Shown: positions 24,934 to 33,408 of the stretch, piece after piece | How the letters are laid out: each line of letters starts with the position of its first letter | How positions within the stretch are numbered: position 1 is the stretch's first letter | From: Coralloluteibacterium stylophorae | Lineage (GTDB): Bacteria; Pseudomonadota; Gammaproteobacteria; Xanthomonadales; Xanthomonadaceae | Direction: 5' to 3' | Length of the DNA: 64,000 nt | Assembly: GCF_018122625.2 (NCBI RefSeq) | Contig: NZ_JAGQFT020000010.1 | Coordinates: forward strand, 62,001-126,000 | Position numbers and translations under genes: made by a program | Notes under the pieces: generated by a model | What the model was told of the DNA's origin: nothing | The model's database searches: none | Seen by the model: the letters and a program-made list of their open reading frames with translations, nothing else

Positions 24934-27918
24934 ATGGACAACCCGTTCGACGTGCAAAGCAAGCGAGGTTCGCTATGGCATCGCTGGGACCCGCATATCC
25001 ATACACCCGGCACGGCCTTGAACGACCAGTACACCGGGTCGGACCCTTGGGAATCATTCCTGTGCGCCATCGAGACTTCGAGCCCGCCTATACGGGCACT
25101 CGGCATCACAGACTACTTCGGGATCGAGCGCTACGAGGAGGTCGTGAACGCACAGCGGGAAGGCCGGTTGCGAAACGTGGGGTTGATCTTCCCCAACGTC
25201 GAACTGCGTCTGGGCATCGAAACCGCGAAGGCTTCGGCCATCAACATTCATCTGCTCTTTTCGCCGCACGACGCCGATCACGTCGAGCGCATCAAGCGCT
25301 TCCTGCTTGAGTTCGAGTTTCCTTACCTTGGCGAATCCTACCGATGCCAGCGCGACGACCTCATCCGTCTGGGCCGCGCCCACAAACGGGGGTTGACCGA
25401 TGACGATGCGGCCCGATCTGAAGGTGCCAACCAGTTCAAGGTGAATTTCGATCAGCTCAGGCAGGCTTTGTCGAAAAACGAATGGGTCAAGAAGAACACG
25501 CTCATCGCTGTCGCCGGCGGCGAGAAAGATGGCACCTCGGGACTGCGAGACGCCACGGCCTCGTTCGCCGCTCAACGAAAGAATGTCGAGGGGCTGGCGC
25601 ACATCGTGTTCAGTGCCAACCCCAAGCAGATCCGATTCTGGCTGGGCAAGGAGGCCGCATCGGTCGAGGAGCTTGAAAGCCAGTACAACGGATGCAAGCC
25701 TTGCCTACACGGTTCGGATGCACACTCCGCCGCGAAAGCCGGCCAGCCTGACGGAGAGCGCCTGTGCTGGATCAAGGGCGACCTAGCGTTTGACTCACTG
25801 CGTCAAGCCTGCATCGAACCCGAAGAGCGTGTCTTCATCGGTGCGGAACCGCCGAGAGGTGCTCTGGACAGTCACACGATCAATTCGGTGAACGTCACGA
25901 ACGCTCCTTGGATTACAAACGGCGGCGTGGAGCTGAATTCGGGGTTGGTGGCGGTGATCGGAGCTCGGGGTTCTGGCAAGACAGCGCTGGTTGATCTCAT
26001 AGCGGCGGGCGGCCTGGCACTCTCCCCACATCTCAACGAGCGGTCCTTCATCCTTCGCGCAAAGCAGCACCTCGGCGACAGCCAAGCCGAACTTCAATGG
26101 GCTTCCGGAGAGAAGACCGGCAACGAACTCACCCAGACCGATATGGAAGAGTTCCTAGCCAGTCCCTACGTCCAATACCTGTCGCAGCAGTTCGTCGATC
26201 AGCTCTGCTCAGCGGAGGGCCTTGACGATGCCCTGGTCGCCGAAATCGAGCGCGTTATCTTCAATGCGCACCCGCTTGGCGAGCGGCAGGGCGCGGACTC
26301 CTTCAAGGAGTTGCTGGATGCATACCTGGAGGGCTCACGCCTGAAACGGGTGCGTCAGCAGCAAGCGCTGACCAAGGCCTCGGCAGATCTCACCGAAGAG
26401 CGCGTCAAGAAGGATGGGCTCAAGGCGCTTGAGAAGGACCGCGATGAGAGAAAGCGCGCGATCGAGAAGGACAAGTCCGATCGCAAGTCCCTCGTTGCCA
26501 AGGGCAACGAGGAGCGCGCCAAGCGCCATGAGCAGATCTCCATCGCCGTCGATGCCAAGCGCCAGCTCGTCGATCAAGCCAAGCGCAGACAGCAGGCGCT
26601 CCTGCACCTGCAGAACGACGTGGACGACTTTCGTCAACGGCAGGCTCCAGCCCTGCTGGCGGAGCTGCAGGAGGCACGCGAACCGGCCGGCCTGAGCGCT
26701 ACCGATTGGGATGCCTTCAAGGTGGACTACATCGGTGCAGTTGATACATTGCTCGCGGAACGGATCAAGCAAGCCGGTCAAGCGGTCGCCTCGCTTCAAG
26801 GCCCCTCGAAGTCCGATCCACCTGTGCAAGCAAATGCCGACCCAACCATCTCTCTGATCCCCGCGGGCGCGAACCTCGCCGACCAGACCCTCTCCTTGCT
26901 GGAGCGGGAACTCGCACGGCTACGTGCGCTGGTGGGGGTCGACCAGCAGAACGCAAAGCGCTTCACCACTCTCTCCGACAAGATCACCAAGGCGGAAACT
27001 GCCTTGGCCAAGGTAGTTCAACAGATCGAGCGCATCCAGGGGGCCGACGAGCGCATCCGGGCACTCGTCGACTCCCGCCGCGCCGCCTATGCCGCCACCT
27101 TCGAGGCCATCGTCGAAGAAGAGAAGGCGTTGGCGGACTTGTACGCCCCCATAAAGGCACGCATCGACTCGGCCGCTGGCTCCCTGTCAAAGCTGTCGTT
27201 CTCGGTGCGCCGCAATGTCGATATCAGGAAGTGGGCCGAAATGGGCGAAAGCCTTCTAGACCTACGCACCAGCGGCCCCTTCAAGGGGCGCGGCGAGCTG
27301 CTGCGCGCCGCACACGCGGGGTTGCTGCCGGCATGGGGCACAGGTGATGCAGCCCAGGCTGCCGCGGCCCTGTTTGACTTCGTCAAGGCCAATGAGGGGG
27401 CACTGCGGACCCACATGCCCGAGAACGTTGAATTTCGCGGATGGGCGCGTAGCATATCGGACTGGCTGTACAGCACTGATCACATCACTGTCAGCTACGG
27501 CCTTCAATATGACGGGGTGGACATCGAACAACTGTCACCGGGCACGCGCGGCATCGTGCTGCTGCTGCTTTACCTGGCCATCGACGCGGAGGATGACCGG
27601 CCCTTAATCATCGACCAGCCCGAAGAGAACCTGGACCCGCAGTCAATCTTTCAAGAACTGGTGCACCGTTTCCGTGATGCCAAAAAGCGGCGCCAGATCA
27701 TCATCGTGACGCACAACGCAAATCTGGTGGTAAACACGGACGCGGACCAAGTCATCGTCGCGCAGTGCGGACCACATCGCCCCGGCCAATTGCCAGTCAT
27801 AACCTACGACTGTGGCAGCCTTGAGAATCCCCGCATACGACAGCATGTCTGCGACATTCTCGAAGGCGGGGAGCGCGCCTTTAAAGAGCGAGCCAAACGT
27901 CTGCGTGTGTCGATTTGA
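24934..27918 (+). CDS. TrlF/Ppl-like protein: PHP phosphoesterase fused to SMC-like ATPase
   Basis: A 994-residue protein. The N-terminal PHP metal-hydrolase domain shows DPHIHTPG (19-26), GITDYFGIE (about 59-67), PNVELRLG (about 89-96) and HGSDAHS (about 264-270). The ABC/SMC-type ATPase has Walker A GARGSGKTAL (about 346-355), two coiled-coil arms (about 470-560 and 640-740), ABC signature LSPGTRG (about 867) and Walker B LIIDQPEENLDP (about 890-901). The same combination defines TrlF proteins and the Ppl anti-phage system (polymerase/histidinol-phosphatase-like). It is divergent from hipBA, in an accessory region with lower G+C than the transfer genes. Substrate unknown: nucleic acid or nucleotide cleavage after ATPase-based sensing is the likely mode. 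Confidence 0.9.
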   Translation: MDNPFDVQSKRGSLWHRWDPHIHTPGTALNDQYTGSDPWESFLCAIETSSPPIRALGITDYFGIERYEEVVNAQREGRLRNVGLIFPNVELRLGIETAKASAINIHLLFSPHDADHVERIKRFLLEFEFPYLGESYRCQRDDLIRLGRAHKRGLTDDDAARSEGANQFKVNFDQLRQALSKNEWVKKNTLIAVAGGEKDGTSGLRDATASFAAQRKNVEGLAHIVFSANPKQIRFWLGKEAASVEELESQYNGCKPCLHGSDAHSAAKAGQPDGERLCWIKGDLAFDSLRQACIEPEERVFIGAEPPRGALDSHTINSVNVTNAPWITNGGVELNSGLVAVIGARGSGKTALVDLIAAGGLALSPHLNERSFILRAKQHLGDSQAELQWASGEKTGNELTQTDMEEFLASPYVQYLSQQFVDQLCSAEGLDDALVAEIERVIFNAHPLGERQGADSFKELLDAYLEGSRLKRVRQQQALTKASADLTEERVKKDGLKALEKDRDERKRAIEKDKSDRKSLVAKGNEERAKRHEQISIAVDAKRQLVDQAKRRQQALLHLQNDVDDFRQRQAPALLAELQEAREPAGLSATDWDAFKVDYIGAVDTLLAERIKQAGQAVASLQGPSKSDPPVQANADPTISLIPAGANLADQTLSLLERELARLRALVGVDQQNAKRFTTLSDKITKAETALAKVVQQIERIQGADERIRALVDSRRAAYAATFEAIVEEEKALADLYAPIKARIDSAAGSLSKLSFSVRRNVDIRKWAEMGESLLDLRTSGPFKGRGELLRAAHAGLLPAWGTGDAAQAAAALFDFVKANEGALRTHMPENVEFRGWARSISDWLYSTDHITVSYGLQYDGVDIEQLSPGTRGIVLLLLYLAIDAEDDRPLIIDQPEENLDPQSIFQELVHRFRDAKKRRQIIIVTHNANLVVNTDADQVIVAQCGPHRPGQLPVITYDCGSLENPRIRQHVCDILEGGERAFKERAKRLRVSI

Positions 27919-28204
27919 TGGGTATCGGCCCGGAGTGAAGCCTTCGCCGGTAGAGGTATCAATGGTCTGCGTAACTCACTATTCGTAGGCCCTGTAGGTT
28001 CGGCACAGACCGTCTTCCCGCCAAAATCCGACTTGGGCCAATCCCCATTGGCTGTGGCTCGGCTGCCCCTGGTGCCCTATACCCAAGGGCTTCCGATAAA
28101 GGCCAAAGGGCTGGGAAGGGGCAAAGGAAGGGCGCCAAGGGGAAAGGCCCTATCCTGAAAAGGCCAAAAGGCGCCCCCGAGCAGCTCGTCATCCGGGGTT
28201 CGCC
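27919..28204. other. Relaxase upstream region, candidate oriT/leader
   Basis: No gene. From about 28095 the plus strand is strongly purine-rich, with the direct repeat AAAGGCCAAA at 28098-28107 and 28159-28168 and a related AAAGGCCC at 28143-28150. Lying immediately upstream of the MobH relaxase, it holds that gene's promoter and is a reasonable place for an origin of transfer, but no nic site can be named from sequence alone. Confidence 0.4.
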
Positions 28205-30055
28205 ATGCTCTCGCTGTTCCAGCGCAAACGGGTGCCACCCACCGCCGGCACACCGCCCACCTCCGCCATCGAAACTCCGAAAGGGTCGATGCGGCCGGAG
28301 TCGGCCGCATCGCTGCTGGCCACGCCGCGTCGGCAGAAACTGCTGGAACACATCTGGCAGCGCACATCGCTCTCGCGCCGGCAGTTCGCCACGCTCTACC
28401 TCGCCCCACTGGAGCGCTACGCCGAGCTGGTCCAGCAGTTCCCGGCCTCCGAGAACCACCACCACGCCTATCCGGGCGGCATGCTGGACCACGGCCTGGA
28501 GATCGTCGCCTATGCGCTGAAATTGCGGCAGTCATACCTGCTGCCCGCGGGCGTCACGCCGGAGGCACAGGCGGCCCAGGCCGAGGCCTGGACCGCAGGC
28601 ACGGCCTACGCGGCCCTGCTGCACGACATCGGCAAGATTGCGGTCGATCTGCACGTCGAGCATGCCGACGGCAGCGTCTGGCATCCCTGGCACGGCCCAC
28701 TGCGAAAGCCCTACCGCTTCCGTTACCGAAAGGAGCGTGAGTACCGCCTGCACAGCGCCGCCACCGGGCTGCTCTACGCGCACCTTCTCGATCGGGACAT
28801 CTTCGACTGGCTCAGCGGCTATCCCGACCTCTGGGCCGCGCTGCTGTACGTGCTGGCCGGCCAGTACGAGCACTCCGGCACACTCGGCGAGCTGGTCGTG
28901 CAGGCCGACCAGGCATCGGTCGCCCAGGAACTCGGCGGCGATCCCAGCAAGGCGCTGGCGGCGCCCAAGCATGCGCTGCAACGCAAATTGCTCGACGGCT
29001 TGCGCTACCTGCTCAAGGAAGCGTTCAAGTTGAACCAGGCCGGCCCGGCGGACGGTTGGCTGACCCAAGACGCCTTGTGGCTGGTGAGCAAGACTGTCTC
29101 CGACAAGCTGCGCGCACATCTGCTGTCACAGGGCATCGACGGCATCCCGGCCAGCAATACGGCGGTGTTCAACGTGCTGCAGGATCACGGCATCGTGCAA
29201 CCGACGCCGGATGGCAAGGCGATCTGGAAGGCTACCGTCACCAGCGACGCCGGCTGGTCGCACGCATTCACCTTCCTGAAACTCTCGCCAGCGATGATCT
29301 GGGATGCCGCCGACCGGCCGGCGCCGTTCGCAGGCCGTGTGCAGGTCGAAGAGGAACAAGCGGAGCCGACGCCGCAGGCGCCGGCGGTGGCTGATGGGCC
29401 GCGCGTGGAAGGCACCGAAGCTGCACCCGCGAGCGCGGCGCCGATCGCATCCGCAGCCATGGACACCGGCGTCGCAGCGCTGCTCGACCTGCTGGGCGAC
29501 ACCGCTCCACCCGCGACACCGGAGATCCCGAGTTCCCCTGTTGCCGAGCCCAAGCCGGCCCCTTCGACCATGCCCCCGCCGCAGATGAGCCTCGCGCCTT
29601 CCCAGGATCGCGCGGAGCCCTCTGGGGCGCACTTCATGGCCTGGCTGCGTCAGAGCGTCCAGACGCGCAAGCTCATCATCAACGACGCCAAGGCCCTGGT
29701 GCATACCGTCGCCGGTACGACCTATCTCGTCAGCCCCGGCGTGTTCCAGCGCTACGCGCAGGAGTACCTTCAAGTCGCCGCCCTGGCCAAGCAGGAGAAG
29801 CTGGAGGGGTGGCAGTGGGTGCAGAAGCGCTTCGAGAAGCTGGGACAGCACCGCAAGCAGCCCAGCGGGCTGAACATCTGGACCTGCGAAGTCACGGGGC
29901 CGCGCAAGTCGCGCCGGCTGCACGGCTACCTGCTCGCCAGCCCGGATGCGCTGTTCCAGGAGACGCCGCCAGACAACCCATACCTGCGGCTCCTCAACGA
30001 GGCCGCAAAGCGCGAAGATTCAGCCCTTGGGGGCAAGGACGACGATCAGGCGTAG
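28205..30055 (+). CDS. MobH-family relaxase (TraI_2 domain)
   Basis: A 616-residue relaxase. The N-terminal TraI_2/HD-like domain has HHHAYPGGMLDHGLE (about residues 85-99) and LLHDIGKIAVDLH (about 139-151), the metal-binding histidine and HD motifs of MobH relaxases. A Pro/Ala-rich linker (about 375-470) leads to a C-terminal DUF1528/TraI_2_C-like domain (FMAWLRQSVQTRKLIINDAK...). It nicks the ICE at oriT and pilots the strand into the T4SS. Neither strand neighbour overlaps it; the ATG at 28205 has only a weak ribosome site. Confidence 0.94.
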   Translation: MLSLFQRKRVPPTAGTPPTSAIETPKGSMRPESAASLLATPRRQKLLEHIWQRTSLSRRQFATLYLAPLERYAELVQQFPASENHHHAYPGGMLDHGLEIVAYALKLRQSYLLPAGVTPEAQAAQAEAWTAGTAYAALLHDIGKIAVDLHVEHADGSVWHPWHGPLRKPYRFRYRKEREYRLHSAATGLLYAHLLDRDIFDWLSGYPDLWAALLYVLAGQYEHSGTLGELVVQADQASVAQELGGDPSKALAAPKHALQRKLLDGLRYLLKEAFKLNQAGPADGWLTQDALWLVSKTVSDKLRAHLLSQGIDGIPASNTAVFNVLQDHGIVQPTPDGKAIWKATVTSDAGWSHAFTFLKLSPAMIWDAADRPAPFAGRVQVEEEQAEPTPQAPAVADGPRVEGTEAAPASAAPIASAAMDTGVAALLDLLGDTAPPATPEIPSSPVAEPKPAPSTMPPPQMSLAPSQDRAEPSGAHFMAWLRQSVQTRKLIINDAKALVHTVAGTTYLVSPGVFQRYAQEYLQVAALAKQEKLEGWQWVQKRFEKLGQHRKQPSGLNIWTCEVTGPRKSRRLHGYLLASPDALFQETPPDNPYLRLLNEAAKREDSALGGKDDDQA

Positions 30056-30081
30056 GCATGCGACCGCTGTGCGGGCCGGCT

Positions 30082-30381
30082 TCAATCTGCGGATGGGGCC
30101 GACTCCGCCAGCTTGGCTTCGGTCAGAGTCATCAAGTGGGCGGAACTGCATTTCAGCGCACGGGCAATCTTGAGGATGAGAGGGAGCGTGGGGACATGCT
30201 CGCCGCGCTCGATCTTGCCCATGTGCGACCGTTCGATGCCGGCCATGTGGGCCAGCGTTTCCTGAGCGATGCCCTGGTTGGTTCTTTCTTCCCGCACGGC
30301 AGCCCCAAACGCGATGGCTGGTTCCGCTTCGTAGGTAGTGGTGCCGGTGGGGCGGCCCCTTTGGATCGAACGCTTTGGCAT
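30082..30381 (-). CDS. XRE-family helix-turn-helix regulator
   Basis: A 99-residue DNA-binding protein with a Cro/C1-type HTH: FGAAVREERTNQGIAQETLA, HMAGIERSHMGKIERGEHVP (about residues 26-66). The ATG at 30381 gives MPKRSIQRGRP; a TTG two codons upstream is an alternative. It is convergent with the relaxase and divergent from the LysR-like gene, with a 105-base A+T-rich shared promoter region containing two TTAAAC copies. It probably controls integration/excision or transfer genes. Confidence 0.87.
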   Translation of the reverse strand: MPKRSIQRGRPTGTTTYEAEPAIAFGAAVREERTNQGIAQETLAHMAGIERSHMGKIERGEHVPTLPLILKIARALKCSSAHLMTLTEAKLAESAPSAD

Positions 30382-30486
30382 TGCCAAGAGCGTCGAACAC
30401 GGTCACGATTTAAACCACGTTAAACTTAACTCATTCAACGGCTTCGAGATCAGTTGCCACGAGTTCACCGCCTGGGGGAGCTGGAC

Positions 30487-31113
30487 GTGGAATCGAGTGA
30501 CATCACCGCCGAAATTCGCATGGCCGTCCTCGGCGAATGGGTGCCTCCCCAGCTCGCCGACGTGCTAGCCCTGCAGCGTGCCGAAGAGCCGGAGACCCAT
30601 GCCGTCCTGGCCGGCTGGACAGATCCCGGTCGAGGCGCAGAGCTGCCGGACGACGGCTTCGACTTCGCCTTGTCTGCGGTTGCCCGGCAGTGGCCTGGCT
30701 GGGTATGCGAACCGCTGTGGCATGACACGCTGGCGGTCGCCGTGGCCAAGCGCTCCCACCTGCTGGCCTACCGTGAAGTGCCGTGCGGGGAAGTGCTCAA
30801 GCAGCCCTTGATCTGCTCGCAGTCCACGACCGATGAACCATGGCGCATGACCGTGCAGCGTGTGTTCGAAAACGCGCTGCAAGAGCGAGAGCAAACGGTG
30901 GAGACATTCGATGTGGCGATGACGCTGGTTGCCGCCGGATACGGGATCGCCATTGCGCCTGCCGCGAGACTGGCGAGCTACCTACGCCGAGGCATCGCCG
31001 TGCGGCCGCTGGCCGACGCACCAACGATCGTGATGGCTTACCTGCTCCGCCGCGATGCTTCCTTGTCGGACACCCAGGCAAGATTCGCCCGCCGAGCGCG
31101 CTTGGTGTCCTGA
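30487..31113 (+). CDS. Orphan LysR substrate-binding-domain protein
   Basis: A 208-residue protein corresponding to the effector-binding domain of LysR regulators (VQRVFENALQEREQTVETFDVAMTLVAAGYGIAIAPAARLASYL) without the N-terminal winged helix. The upstream DNA is occupied by the divergent XRE gene and encodes no HTH, so this looks like a stable stand-alone protein, not a recent truncation. The GTG at 30487 has a GGGGGAG ribosome site six bases upstream; the frame is open back to a TTG at 30454. Similar genes sit next to relaxases in this ICE class. It may bind a ligand or partner that influences ICE control. Confidence 0.82.
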   Translation: MESSDITAEIRMAVLGEWVPPQLADVLALQRAEEPETHAVLAGWTDPGRGAELPDDGFDFALSAVARQWPGWVCEPLWHDTLAVAVAKRSHLLAYREVPCGEVLKQPLICSQSTTDEPWRMTVQRVFENALQEREQTVETFDVAMTLVAAGYGIAIAPAARLASYLRRGIAVRPLADAPTIVMAYLLRRDASLSDTQARFARRARLVS

Positions 31114-31120
31114 CAGACGT

Positions 31121-31150
31121 GCGGGGATCGCGGTTTCGCCACGATCCCGC
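31121..31150. terminator. Hairpin between convergent LysR-like and integrase genes
   Basis: GCGGGGATCG (31121-31130) pairs with CGATCCCGC (31142-31150) with one bulged G. It lies in the 47-base gap between the convergent stops, a plausible bidirectional transcription stop, although a T-run is weak on both sides. Confidence 0.4.
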
Positions 31151-31160
31151 ATTCCTGCTG

Positions 31161-33014
31161 CTAGGCGACTCCGACTCGCGGCGGGGTCCATTCGCTTTCC
31201 TTCACGGCTGTGCTCACTGCCATGACGAGCTTGTCGAGATTGCCGGCCGTCACGCCCTCCAGTGCCGAATGCCCCCGCAGCATCGAGCGCGGTTGCAGCA
31301 GTGCATGGTAGATCTGCCAAGGGTCCGCACCCCTGGTCAGCTTGAGGACGGACTGGATCAGCTCGTGCTTGAGTGGGTCGAGGTGCCAGTCCGGCACCCG
31401 CTGGCCGCGGTTGCCCACGTTCAACGCCAGCAAGTTGCCGGCCTTGATCTCGTAGCTGATCCACCTGCGAGACTTGCCCGCCATCTTGGCAAACGCCGCG
31501 ACGGGAAGGTTGTGCGGCGCTTCGAAGACATCGAACAGTTCCATCCTCTCGCGCTGAATGTCCGAAGGCACCAGCGGCGCGGCCGACCGAGGGGGCGGAA
31601 CCGCCGGCAGCCGATGTGCGGCGGCAGAAACCAACGGCATGGCGTCGCCGGGCTTCGTCACGAGCAGGATTGGCGAAGCGGCAACCGGCGTGGAGGGTGC
31701 GCTTGCGGTTTGCTCATTCGGGAACGCGGGCACGCCTTCCAGATGCACGGTGAGCGGCATGCTGGCCGCCTCGACCTGGTTCTGCTCGAAGAGGTCGAGC
31801 CGATCGGCCCAGTCCTGCATCATGCGGCGACGCTGCTCCACGTACTCGGCATGGTTGTAGGTCGCGCTGACCTTGTTGGGATCGACATGCGAGAGCTGTG
31901 CATCCACCCAGACCTTCGGGTAGCCGATCTCGTTGAGCGCAGTGGACATCGTGCCGCGGATACCGTGTCCGGTCAGGCGCTCCTGATAGCCCATGCGTTT
32001 GAGCGCACCATTGAGCGTGTTCTCGCTGATGCGCTTCTTCAAGTCGCTGTCGTGCCGGAACAGGTGGCGCTGGGCCGGCTTGAACTCATCCAGCAGGTGC
32101 CGGACGATCTCCATGGCCTGAATCGACAGCGGCACGATGTAGGGCGGGATATCCTTCGGCTGCTGCCGCTTCTTGCGCATATCCAGCTGGAGTTGCTTCA
32201 CGACGTCGGGCGGGATGATCCACAGCCCACGGTCCAGATCGAATTGATCCGGCGTCGCCTGTCGCAGCTCTCCGGTTCGCACGCCAGTCAGCAGCAATAG
32301 CCGAAGCCCGAGTTGGGTCTGCCGCCTGCCGCGATAGCTGCGCAGCCGCTGCAACAGCTTCGGCAGTTCGGCCATGCGCAGGAACGGGTTGTGGTTGACG
32401 GGTGGCAGCGGCAGCGCCACCACATCGAGATCGGAGGCGGGGTTTTGCTCCAGGCCCGGCACGATCACCAGCGCGTAGCGAAACAGTTGGTTGAACCACG
32501 TCCTGACTTTCTCGGCGACGGAGAGTGCCCTGCGCTTCTCGATCTTGGCGATCACCTCCAAGAGGTCGGGACGCTTGATCTCATAGATCGACCGCTTGCC
32601 CAAGGTGGGCAACACATCCTTGTCGAAGATCCGTGGAAGTATCGAGAGGGTCGTCTGCCGGCCTTCCTTGAGGCTGAGCCCGCGATGCTTGAGCCACTTG
32701 CGATACACCGCCTCGAAGGTGTTTTCGTCGGCGAGCCGGACAGCAGTGCGCTTCTGCTTGCGGTGAACGCGAGGATTGGTGCCTTTGGCCAGCAGGGCGC
32801 GCGCTTCGTCGCGTAGGCTGCGGGCCTCGCGAAGCGTCACCTCCGGGTAGGTGCCGAGCGACATCCGCTTCTGCTTGCCCGCCCAGTAGTAGCGGAAGTG
32901 CCAAGTCCTGCCCCCTGCAGCCGTGACGGCCAGGGAGAGGCCATCCAAGTCAGGGAGGGTGTATGCCTTGCCAGTTGCCTTGGCCTGTCGAACGGCCAGG
33001 TCTGAGAGTGCCAT
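31161..33014 (-). CDS. int: Tyrosine site-specific integrase with long C-terminal extension
   Basis: A 617-residue P4/IntB13-type integrase. An N-terminal DUF4102 arm-binding domain (about 1-85) precedes the core-binding and catalytic domains. Catalytic residues are visible: Arg246 (TGVRTGELR), His350 and Arg353 (GHGIRG), His376 (LSHVD) and Tyr386 (ATYNHAEY). About 200 residues follow the catalytic domain; the last ~120 (LFDVFEAPHNLPVAAFAK...) resemble an HTH plus Xre/MbcA/ParS-type domain. ATG 33014 is preferred over 33032 because AGGAG lies just upstream. The gene lies 238 bases from the tRNA 3' end, its integration target. Confidence 0.95.
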   Translation of the reverse strand: MALSDLAVRQAKATGKAYTLPDLDGLSLAVTAAGGRTWHFRYYWAGKQKRMSLGTYPEVTLREARSLRDEARALLAKGTNPRVHRKQKRTAVRLADENTFEAVYRKWLKHRGLSLKEGRQTTLSILPRIFDKDVLPTLGKRSIYEIKRPDLLEVIAKIEKRRALSVAEKVRTWFNQLFRYALVIVPGLEQNPASDLDVVALPLPPVNHNPFLRMAELPKLLQRLRSYRGRRQTQLGLRLLLLTGVRTGELRQATPDQFDLDRGLWIIPPDVVKQLQLDMRKKRQQPKDIPPYIVPLSIQAMEIVRHLLDEFKPAQRHLFRHDSDLKKRISENTLNGALKRMGYQERLTGHGIRGTMSTALNEIGYPKVWVDAQLSHVDPNKVSATYNHAEYVEQRRRMMQDWADRLDLFEQNQVEAASMPLTVHLEGVPAFPNEQTASAPSTPVAASPILLVTKPGDAMPLVSAAAHRLPAVPPPRSAAPLVPSDIQRERMELFDVFEAPHNLPVAAFAKMAGKSRRWISYEIKAGNLLALNVGNRGQRVPDWHLDPLKHELIQSVLKLTRGADPWQIYHALLQPRSMLRGHSALEGVTAGNLDKLVMAVSTAVKESEWTPPRVGVA

Positions 33015-33108
33015 GCTCTTGCTCCTGAACATGAGTCAGGAACCAGATGCTGGTCACGTCGACCTCGCCCCTCCATCAACAATCCGGAATCAGCCGCGCC
33101 CGCAAAAA

Positions 33109-33238
33109 TGGACTTGTTTGTGGACTTGAAAGTCCCGGCTGTAGGCGGATCGCAGTGGACTACGGCAGAACGTCAAAGAGAGGAAAAGTCCTTGTGTGGC
33201 AACCACTTGCAGACTCTCTTGGACTTCTGCGGAAGTCC
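33109..33238. repeat. Cluster of GGACTT/AAGTCC repeats at the attachment-site end
   Basis: Six copies in 130 bases: GGACTT at 33110-33115, 33122-33127 and 33221-33226; AAGTCC at 33130-33135, 33186-33191 and 33233-33238. Two pairs form inverted repeats (33122-33135 and 33221-33238). They fill the space between the integrase start and the tRNA gene, where arm-type integrase or excisionase binding sites and the integrase promoter are expected. Confidence 0.7.
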
Positions 33239-33252
33239 GCAGAATGATGCGG

Positions 33253-33270
33253 TGGAGCGGGTGAAGGGAA
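33253..33270. other. ICE attachment site core (approximate)
   Basis: The recombination core should lie in the last ~18 bases of the tRNA gene, as for ICEclc, which also uses the 3' end of a tRNA-Gly. Exact limits need the other junction, which is outside the window; I saw no second copy of this segment in 1-33252. Confidence 0.55.
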
Positions 33271-33326
33271 TCGAACCCTCGTCAGTAGCTTGGGAAGCTA
33301 CAGCTCTACCATTGAGCTACACCCGC
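33253..33326 (-). tRNA. tRNA-Gly (CCC)
   Basis: A complete 74-base cloverleaf on the minus strand: acceptor GCGGGTG/CACCCGC, D arm with GCTC-AATGGTA-GAGC, anticodon stem GTAGC/GCTAC with loop TTCCCAA (anticodon CCC), T loop TTCGATT, discriminator T and encoded CCA. Its 3' half is the ICE target, and the gene is regenerated intact at this junction. The anticodon reads GGG codons. Confidence 0.97.
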
Positions 33327-33408
33327 GGTGCGGCGCGACTATACCGAGGCGGGGAACGCGCCCGCAATCGCCGCCTCGCACGGCGCGGGGCGGCCTACAA
33401 TGTTGGCC

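Larger units (their letters stand above)
1..33252. mobile_element. Integrative and conjugative element, integrase-proximal end (partial)
   Basis: Everything left of the tRNA-Gly gene belongs to one ICE. The integrase abuts the tRNA 3' end, followed inward by a LysR-like protein, an XRE regulator, a MobH relaxase, a DUF3742 gene and a complete run of genomic-island type T4SS genes. This content and the tRNA-Gly target match the ICEclc/PFGI-1/SPI-7 class by family knowledge. Two accessory blocks (1-8128 and 23158-27918) have visibly lower G+C than the transfer genes. The distal end, the coupling protein and the replication/partition genes are not in the window, so element size cannot be stated. 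Confidence 0.93.

Noticed and set aside
30454-30486. TTG start for the LysR-like protein
   Set aside because: The GTG at 30487 has a strong GGGGGAG site at correct distance; the TTG has none, and the extra residues add no helix-turn-helix.
1-33252. Second copy of the tRNA-Gly 3' end marking the far ICE boundary
   Set aside because: I did not see a matching segment by eye; the left end of the window is still inside cargo, so the far attachment site must be outside.
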